A DNA stretch of 10,273 nt from Mageeibacillus sp. UBA5747. GTDB taxonomy: Bacteria > Bacillota > Clostridia > Saccharofermentanales > UBA5734. The position numbers and the translations under genes are program-made. Location: positions 1 through 10,273 of the forward strand of contig DIFN01000086.1 of NCBI GenBank assembly GCA_002419145.1. The letters run 5' to 3'. Shown piece after piece: positions 6,117 to 10,273 of the stretch. Every line of letters begins with the position of its first letter. Positions within the stretch are counted from its first letter, which is position 1. The notes below the pieces were generated by a model. It had not been told where the DNA came from. It saw only the letters and a list, made by a program, of their open reading frames with translations, and searched no databases.

Positions 6117-6154
6117 GCACCTTTCAGGTGCGTTGTCCGGCACTTGGTAGTGCC
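6117..6154. promoter_or_regulatory. Two small hairpins between the divergent genes
   Basis: GCACCT (6117-6122) pairs with AGGTGC (6126-6131), and GGCACT (6139-6144) with AGTGCC (6149-6154). Both lie in the leader or promoter region of the DUF2680-like gene (minus strand), across from the VTT-domain gene (plus strand). For the plus-strand gene, TTGACT (6237-6242) and GATACT (6266-6271) resemble -35 and -10 boxes, but the 23-base spacing is too long to be convincing. The hairpins may be operators or leader structures. Confidence 0.35.
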
Positions 6155-6297
6155 TGTATGTTCAGGATACGGAACAATTGTGATGAAAAAGTGAGAGAAT
6201 TGTACGAAGAAAAATATTTATCCTGCCTGCTCGCTTTTGACTTAGGCACTGCTGTCAATTTGTGGGATACTGTATAAAAAACATGAAAGAGCACCCG

Positions 6298-6987
6298 ATG
6301 CCCAAACCTGTAACCGACCTTTCCATCCGTGACCGCTGGCGCCAGCTGACTTGGCCGCGCCGGCTTGCAGCTGTGCTCGTAGCGCTGGTGGTCATTTACC
6401 TGTTCTGGGAAGTCTTGCGCATTCCCTGGCAGGACCTGCAGGATTTTATCCCGCGCACACCCTGGCTGGCAGCTGCCTCCCTCATTTTTCTCTATACGCT
6501 GAAAACAGTCCTCGTGATTATTCCACTCAACGCCTTGTATTTCACGGCCAGTCTTTTGTTTCCACCAGCCTGGGCCGTTCTGATTTCGATCGCCGGTCTT
6601 GTCCTGGAAATGACGATTGGCTACAACTGGGGCAAGAAATGGGGCGTGGAACAAATTGTGCCCCGGCTCGAAAAATACCGGTTTTCACGCTGGATGCTGC
6701 AGCTGACTCAAAAAAACCCCAAGGCCAGCTGTATGGTTTCTCGTTTTCTGCCACCACCAGCTGACTTGACCAATATGTTTCTCGGAGCTGCTGGCATTCC
6801 ATTTCCGACTTTCCTGCTCAGTTCCCTGGCTGGCTTCCTGCCCAAAATCCTCACCGTCGTTTTATCTGGCGAAGCCTTGTTTGGCGATCGTCCGGCAGCC
6901 TTCTTCACGTTCTTTGCTGTCTTTCTAGTCTTGGAATTTTCCCCGCTCCTGATCCTGAGCCTGGTCAACCGATTCCGGCAAAAGTAG
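6298..6987 (+). CDS. VTT/DedA-type (TVP38/TMEM64) membrane protein
   Basis: An integral membrane protein of 230 residues in the SNARE-associated/VTT domain family. Members are thought to act in lipid transport or scrambling and envelope homeostasis. A basic N-terminus precedes the first membrane segment (RLAAVLVALVVIYLFW, about 22-41). Further hydrophobic segments lie around 55-75, 80-107 and at the C-terminus (FFAVFLVLEFSPLLIL). The family landmarks are visible: a G-rich turn followed by charged WGKKWG, then FLPPPADLTNMFLGAAGI and PFPTFLLSSLAGFLP, the re-entrant loop. The start is uncertain. GTG 6262 and ATG 6283 are in frame, but ATG 6298 has the best though weak SD (GAAAGAG, about 7 bases upstream) and begins the natural cytoplasmic tail. 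It is divergent from the DUF2680-like gene, so the two may share a control region. The specific substrate cannot be told from sequence. Confidence 0.82.
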   Translation: MPKPVTDLSIRDRWRQLTWPRRLAAVLVALVVIYLFWEVLRIPWQDLQDFIPRTPWLAAASLIFLYTLKTVLVIIPLNALYFTASLLFPPAWAVLISIAGLVLEMTIGYNWGKKWGVEQIVPRLEKYRFSRWMLQLTQKNPKASCMVSRFLPPPADLTNMFLGAAGIPFPTFLLSSLAGFLPKILTVVLSGEALFGDRPAAFFTFFAVFLVLEFSPLLILSLVNRFRQK

Positions 6988-7023
6988 TCCTGTCGCTGGC
7001 TGTTTCATACATCTGTGGGGTAA

Positions 7024-7304
7024 TCAAATAGCACTGAGATCGCTGGATTCGCAGAACGCCTGGATCGGGTTGCAGGAAACCACCGACTTGGATTTGGTGA
7101 GGTCGACCTCAGTTTCCAAAAATCGGTCCACCGTGCAGGCCTCCAGGTGCGCGACAAACCCGGCAGCAGTGAGCCATGTATGGATGTGATGAATTCCTGA
7201 AGATGCGACAAATTCCCGGCCAGGCCATTTTCAACCAGACTGGAAGCCGTAGCTGTGACACGGCGAATTTCATCGTTCAGGTCCTCTGCCAGATGGTCCG
7301 AACA
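7024..7304 (-). pseudogene. Decayed C-terminal fragment of an unrecognised gene
   Basis: On the minus strand, the frame ending at TGA 7024-7026 reads EFVASSGIHHIHTWLTAAGF, then an acidic, Cys-containing stretch with HLEACTVDRFLETEVDL and SVVSCNPIQAFCESSDLSAI. Codon usage is like that of intact genes, yet the frame has no ATG, GTG or TTG start between an upstream TGA and this block. The neighbouring frame just upstream (DHLAEDLNDEIRRVTATASS then LVENGLAG) joins it if one G is added to the GGG run near 7226. I therefore read a 5'-truncated, frameshifted gene. I do not recognise the family; the HHIH cluster and three Cys hint at a metal or redox protein but prove nothing. The rest of the gap between 6988 and 7516 holds only dyad sequences. 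Confidence 0.5.
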
Positions 7305-7355
7305 TATGCCCGAAATTAAAATAGCTGTACAATTAAAACAGATGCAATCTGCGAT

Positions 7356-7385
7356 CCGGAAAAACCCGAACAGTCGCTTTTCCGG
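7356..7385. repeat. 8-bp inverted repeat upstream of the reductase gene
   Basis: CCGGAAAA (7356-7363) and TTTTCCGG (7378-7385) are exact inverses with 14 bases between. The arms are about two helical turns apart centre to centre, so this could be a regulator-binding dyad or a hairpin. It lies 15 bases before the CRP/FNR-like palindrome. No T-run follows the second arm. Confidence 0.5.
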
Positions 7386-7400
7386 GCAGGAATTATCGTT

Positions 7401-7422
7401 CTGTGTGACTGCAGTTACACAG
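7401..7422. promoter_or_regulatory. CRP/FNR-family-like operator palindrome
   Basis: A 22-bp palindrome with one imperfect pair: CTGTGT, G, ACTGCAGT, T, ACACAG. The core TGTgAC-tgca-GTtACA matches the TGTnAC-N4-GTnACA layout used by several CRP/FNR-family regulators of anaerobes, such as HcpR-type. Its centre (7411.5) is about 42 bases before a start expected from a TACAGT -10 at 7442-7447. That is the class II activator position for this family. The downstream gene is a redox enzyme, which fits. The regulator itself is not in the window. Confidence 0.5.
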
Positions 7423-7516
7423 GATACGACCGGACCTGTGCTACAGTTGCTAACGTTTACGGTGTTTCGCACTCGTTTAAGGTCGTTTCGCCAAATTTGC
7501 AGGGAGGAATCAACCC

Positions 7517-9241
7517 ATGAGCAAGAAAGTCCTGATTGTCGGCGGTGTCGCCGGAGGTGCATCCGCAGCAGCCCGCGTCCGTCGCCTTGATGAGTCGGCC
7601 CAGATCATCATGTTTGAAAAGGGCCCCCATGTCTCCTTTTCCAACTGTTCGCTGCCCTATCACTTGAGCGGGATTGTCCCGGAAGCCGACTGGCTGGTGC
7701 TCGTTGATCCCGAAACCTTCAAAGCCAAATACAATATTGATGCCCGTATCAACAACGAGGTCGTCGCCATCAACCGTGCAGCCAAGTCCGTGACCGTCAA
7801 AAATGTCCTGACTGGCGAAACCTATGACGAAACCTACGACAAACTCGTGCTCTCGCCCGGTGCCAACCCGATCGTGCCCAACATCGAAGGCGCCCGCAAT
7901 GAAAATGTCTTCATGGTCCGCAATGTGGTGGACATCGACAAGCTGAACAAGTTTCTCAAGAAAGAATCGGTCAGCGACGACAACAACCGCAAGAGCAACA
8001 TCAGCGACGTCGTTGTTATCGGCGGTGGCTTTATTGGCCTCGAAGTGGCCGAGAACCTCCGCAAAGTGGGCTACAACATCACCCTCGTCGAAGCAGCCGA
8101 CCAGGTCCTGGCTCCGTTTGACTACGACATGGTCCAGATGGTACACAAGACCCTCGTCGATCATGGCGTCAACCTGATCGTCGGCGATGGCATCGCCAAA
8201 GTCCTGCCCGAAGCGATCGAACTCGTTTCTGGCAAGCAGATCCCGGCCCAAGCCGTCGTCATGGCCATCGGTGTCCGCCCCGAAACCAGTCTGGCTGTTG
8301 CAGCAGGCCTTGAGATCGGTAAGACCGGCGGCATCAAGGTTGACCACAATTATCTCACCAGCGACCCAGACATCTATGCCGTCGGAGATGCGATCGAAGT
8401 CTTCCACCGCCTGCTCCATGCTCCGACCCGGCTCGCCCTGGCCGGCCCGGCCATTCGCCAGGCCCGTGCCGCTGCCGACCACATGTACGGCAAAGCGCAC
8501 CAGAATAAAGGTGTTATTGGCTCGTCTGTCGTCGAAGTCTTCGACATGAATTTTGCTTCCACTGGCCTGACAGTCAAAGCTGCCGAACGCGCTGGTATCC
8601 CTGTGGACTCGGTCTATGTCATGCCCGGCGACAAAGTCGGCCTGATGCCTGATGTCAATGTCATGCATTTCAAGCTCGTCTACGAAGTCCCGACCGGCCG
8701 CATCCTCGGTGCCCAGGCTGCCGGCAAAGGCAACGTCGACAAGCGCGTCGACGTTATCGCCACGCTCGTCACCCTGGGTGGTACATTGGATGACCTCAAG
8801 GAACTCGAGCTCTGCTATGCCCCGCCCTTTGGCACCGGCCGCGACGTCGTCAACATCGCCGCCCTGGTTGCGATTAATAACCTCAATGGTGATTTCGAAG
8901 AAGTCAAAGTCACCCAAGCCCGTGTGCTGGTCGAAAGCGGCGCCTTCATCGTCGACGTCCGCGAGCCCGGCGAATTCCGCCACGGCCATCTCAATAACGC
9001 GGTCAACATCCCCCTGAGCCAGCTGCGCGACCGTGTCAGCGAGATCCCGCGCGATGTGCCGGTTTACGTGCACTGCCGCTCCGGCGCCCGCAGCTACAAC
9101 GGCTGCATGGCCCTCAAAGGCCTCGGCTACACCAATGTCAAGAACATCCAGGGATCCTTCCTTGGCATCTGCCTCTACGAATACTTCAATGACCAGGTTA
9201 CAGGCCGTGCCCCGATCGTCACCAAGTACAACTTCAACTGA
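7517..9241 (+). CDS. CoA-disulfide/persulfide reductase with rhodanese domain
   Basis: A 574-residue cytoplasmic flavoprotein of the CoADR-rhodanese type. It uses NAD(P)H to reduce CoA disulfide, CoA-persulfide or polysulfide, and works in sulfur metabolism and thiol redox balance. Visible parts are the N-terminal FAD-binding GGVAGG (residues 9-14), the single redox Cys44 in SFSNCSLPYH (family form SFANCGLPYY), the NAD-binding GGGFIG (169-174), and the second FAD motif IYAVGD with Asp291. A dimerisation domain runs to about 450, and a C-terminal rhodanese domain spans about 463-560. The rhodanese loop HCRSGARS carries the sulfur-accepting Cys520, and Cys530 ten residues on matches a second conserved Cys of the persulfide-reductase group. 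The SD AGGGAGG lies 9 bases before ATG. A CRP/FNR-like palindrome about 95 bases upstream suggests redox or anaerobic control. A 653-codon frame on the opposite strand is a shadow of this gene's codon bias. Confidence 0.93.
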   Translation: MSKKVLIVGGVAGGASAAARVRRLDESAQIIMFEKGPHVSFSNCSLPYHLSGIVPEADWLVLVDPETFKAKYNIDARINNEVVAINRAAKSVTVKNVLTGETYDETYDKLVLSPGANPIVPNIEGARNENVFMVRNVVDIDKLNKFLKKESVSDDNNRKSNISDVVVIGGGFIGLEVAENLRKVGYNITLVEAADQVLAPFDYDMVQMVHKTLVDHGVNLIVGDGIAKVLPEAIELVSGKQIPAQAVVMAIGVRPETSLAVAAGLEIGKTGGIKVDHNYLTSDPDIYAVGDAIEVFHRLLHAPTRLALAGPAIRQARAAADHMYGKAHQNKGVIGSSVVEVFDMNFASTGLTVKAAERAGIPVDSVYVMPGDKVGLMPDVNVMHFKLVYEVPTGRILGAQAAGKGNVDKRVDVIATLVTLGGTLDDLKELELCYAPPFGTGRDVVNIAALVAINNLNGDFEEVKVTQARVLVESGAFIVDVREPGEFRHGHLNNAVNIPLSQLRDRVSEIPRDVPVYVHCRSGARSYNGCMALKGLGYTNVKNIQGSFLGICLYEYFNDQVTGRAPIVTKYNFN

Positions 9242-9362
9242 TCCCAGGCGGAAATTCCCATCTTCGGCATTCTTCATCAAAGTGATAAAATGGTTGAAGC
9301 GTGGACTTGGTCGCTGCTCCCGGCGCGATCTGCTCCACGGTTCCAGCCGGAGGTGAGACACC

Positions 9363-10271
9363 ATGAAATGCGAGACGATCCAGATTTGGCCAGATCGGCC
9401 GGATGTGACTCTGACCACCTATTTGCTTGACGATTCGCCCGATTTCCAAACAGGGAAAAGAAAACCTGCGGTCCTGATCCTGCCCGGCGGTGGCTACCTG
9501 GGTACGTCTGATCGGGAAGCCGAGCCGATCGCTGTATTTTTCGCAGCCCAAGGGTATCACGCCTTTGTCCTGCGCTATGCGGTTCTTTTCCAGAGCTATC
9601 CGCATGACCTAGCCCGGCCACCTGAAAAAAACCCTTTTCCGTCCCTTTTTCCGCAACCTTTGTTTGATGTAGCTGCTGCTCTGCGCTTGATCCGCAGCCG
9701 GGCAGCACAGTGGCTGGTCGATCCGGCGCACATCGCGGTGAGCGGCTTTTCTGCCGGTGGCCATCTGGCAGCCAGCATTGGCACCCAATGGAACAGCCCT
9801 TTGTTGCTGGATCGGCTCGGCGGACCTGCGGCGGACTTTCGGCCAGATGCCTTGATCCTCGGCTATCCGATGGTCGATTATGTCCTGACTACTCAGCTCC
9901 AAGCCCGCATTCCCGACAACCCTCTGACCGACTTTCTCCGGCTGTGTGAGGTCGCAGCATTTGGCCATATGGAAGCATCGCCTGCGGAAAAAGACCGGAT
10001 CAATCCAGCCCATTATGTCAGCTCCCAAACACCGCCGACTTTTATATGGCACACCACGGACGATGAATTGGTTCCGCTGGAAAATTCGCTTGAGCTGGCC
10101 GCTTCCTTGAAGAAGGTTGGTGTACCACTCGAAATGCACATCTTTGCCCATGGTCACCATGGCCTGGCCCTGGCCAACGAACAGACGGCGGCCGATCCGA
10201 ATCAGATCAATCTACCGGTTCAGGCTTGGACCGGGCTGGTTTTAACTTGGCTGAGGAGAACATTCAGTTAA
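9363..10271 (+). CDS. Alpha/beta hydrolase, esterase-like (BD-FAE/acetyl-esterase type)
   Basis: A 302-residue serine hydrolase without signal peptide, of the size and build of bacterial acetyl-xylan or carbohydrate esterase-like hydrolases. The oxyanion loop LPGGGYLG follows the first strands (AVLILPGGGY). The nucleophile is Ser130 in GFSAGGHLA, Asp234 sits in TTDDELVP, and the His is most likely His266 in HGHHGLAL. All three triad residues are therefore present and the enzyme should be active. The substrate is not defined; deacetylation of sugar esters would fit the glycosidase in the same window, but the two genes are about 4 kb apart and not in one operon. GGAGGTGA is an almost ideal SD 8 bases before ATG. 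The TAA stop at 10269-10271 is only two bases from the window edge. The 121 bases before the gene contain TGATAAAAT (9283-9291) as a possible -10 but no convincing -35. Confidence 0.88.
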   Translation: MKCETIQIWPDRPDVTLTTYLLDDSPDFQTGKRKPAVLILPGGGYLGTSDREAEPIAVFFAAQGYHAFVLRYAVLFQSYPHDLARPPEKNPFPSLFPQPLFDVAAALRLIRSRAAQWLVDPAHIAVSGFSAGGHLAASIGTQWNSPLLLDRLGGPAADFRPDALILGYPMVDYVLTTQLQARIPDNPLTDFLRLCEVAAFGHMEASPAEKDRINPAHYVSSQTPPTFIWHTTDDELVPLENSLELAASLKKVGVPLEMHIFAHGHHGLALANEQTAADPNQINLPVQAWTGLVLTWLRRTFS

Positions 10272-10273
10272 AC

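Noticed and set aside
7457..9418. 653-codon open frame on the minus strand
   Set aside because: It is antisense to the well-supported CoA-disulfide reductase gene. Its Asp/Val/Gly-rich composition is the mirror of GC-biased codons and it matches no motif.

Overview
The window reads as a chromosomal stretch of an anaerobic or microaerotolerant Gram-positive bacterium, most likely a clostridium-like Firmicute of middling GC content. The basis is family content and strong purine-rich Shine-Dalgarno (SD) sites (GGAGG, GGGAGG, GGAGGTGA), not a marker gene, so the taxonomy is tentative. Families pointing that way are a stand-alone rubredoxin-like protein, a DUF2680-type exported protein, a CoA-disulfide/persulfide reductase with a rhodanese tail, and a group IIC-type intron.

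Left part (1-2678): mobile and decayed DNA. A RAYT/IS200-like Y1 transposase lies on the minus strand (52-929), broken by one -1 frameshift in a short A/T run and flanked by 21-bp tandem repeats and a small inverted pair. Next come about 600 bases holding only short, ambiguous coding-like fragments, then a Rho-independent terminator (1682-1714). A group IIC-type intron follows (about 1758-2459). Its RNA domains look present at both ends, but its reverse-transcriptase gene is cut down to the N-terminal 76 codons.

Middle part (2679-6095): housekeeping and accessory genes. A rubredoxin-like protein and a cysteine-type glutathione peroxidase form a tight two-gene operon, probably for peroxide defence. 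A GH13 subfamily 31-like alpha-glucosidase (3833-5503) is preceded by a perfect 16-bp hairpin. A secreted DUF2680-like protein with a Gly-rich, Cys-containing tail runs convergently on the minus strand.

Right part (6298-10271): a VTT/DedA-type membrane protein; a roughly 530-base gap with a decayed minus-strand gene fragment and two dyad sequences, one resembling a CRP/FNR-family operator; the CoA-disulfide reductase-rhodanese gene; and an alpha/beta-hydrolase (esterase-like) gene ending two bases before the window edge.

Together the intact genes suggest thiol/peroxide redox defence and oligosaccharide use. I found no clear undescribed multi-gene system. The points most worth a second look are the intron that has lost its reverse transcriptase, the hairpin before the glucosidase, the CRP/FNR-like operator before the persulfide reductase, and the decayed gene at 7024-7304.
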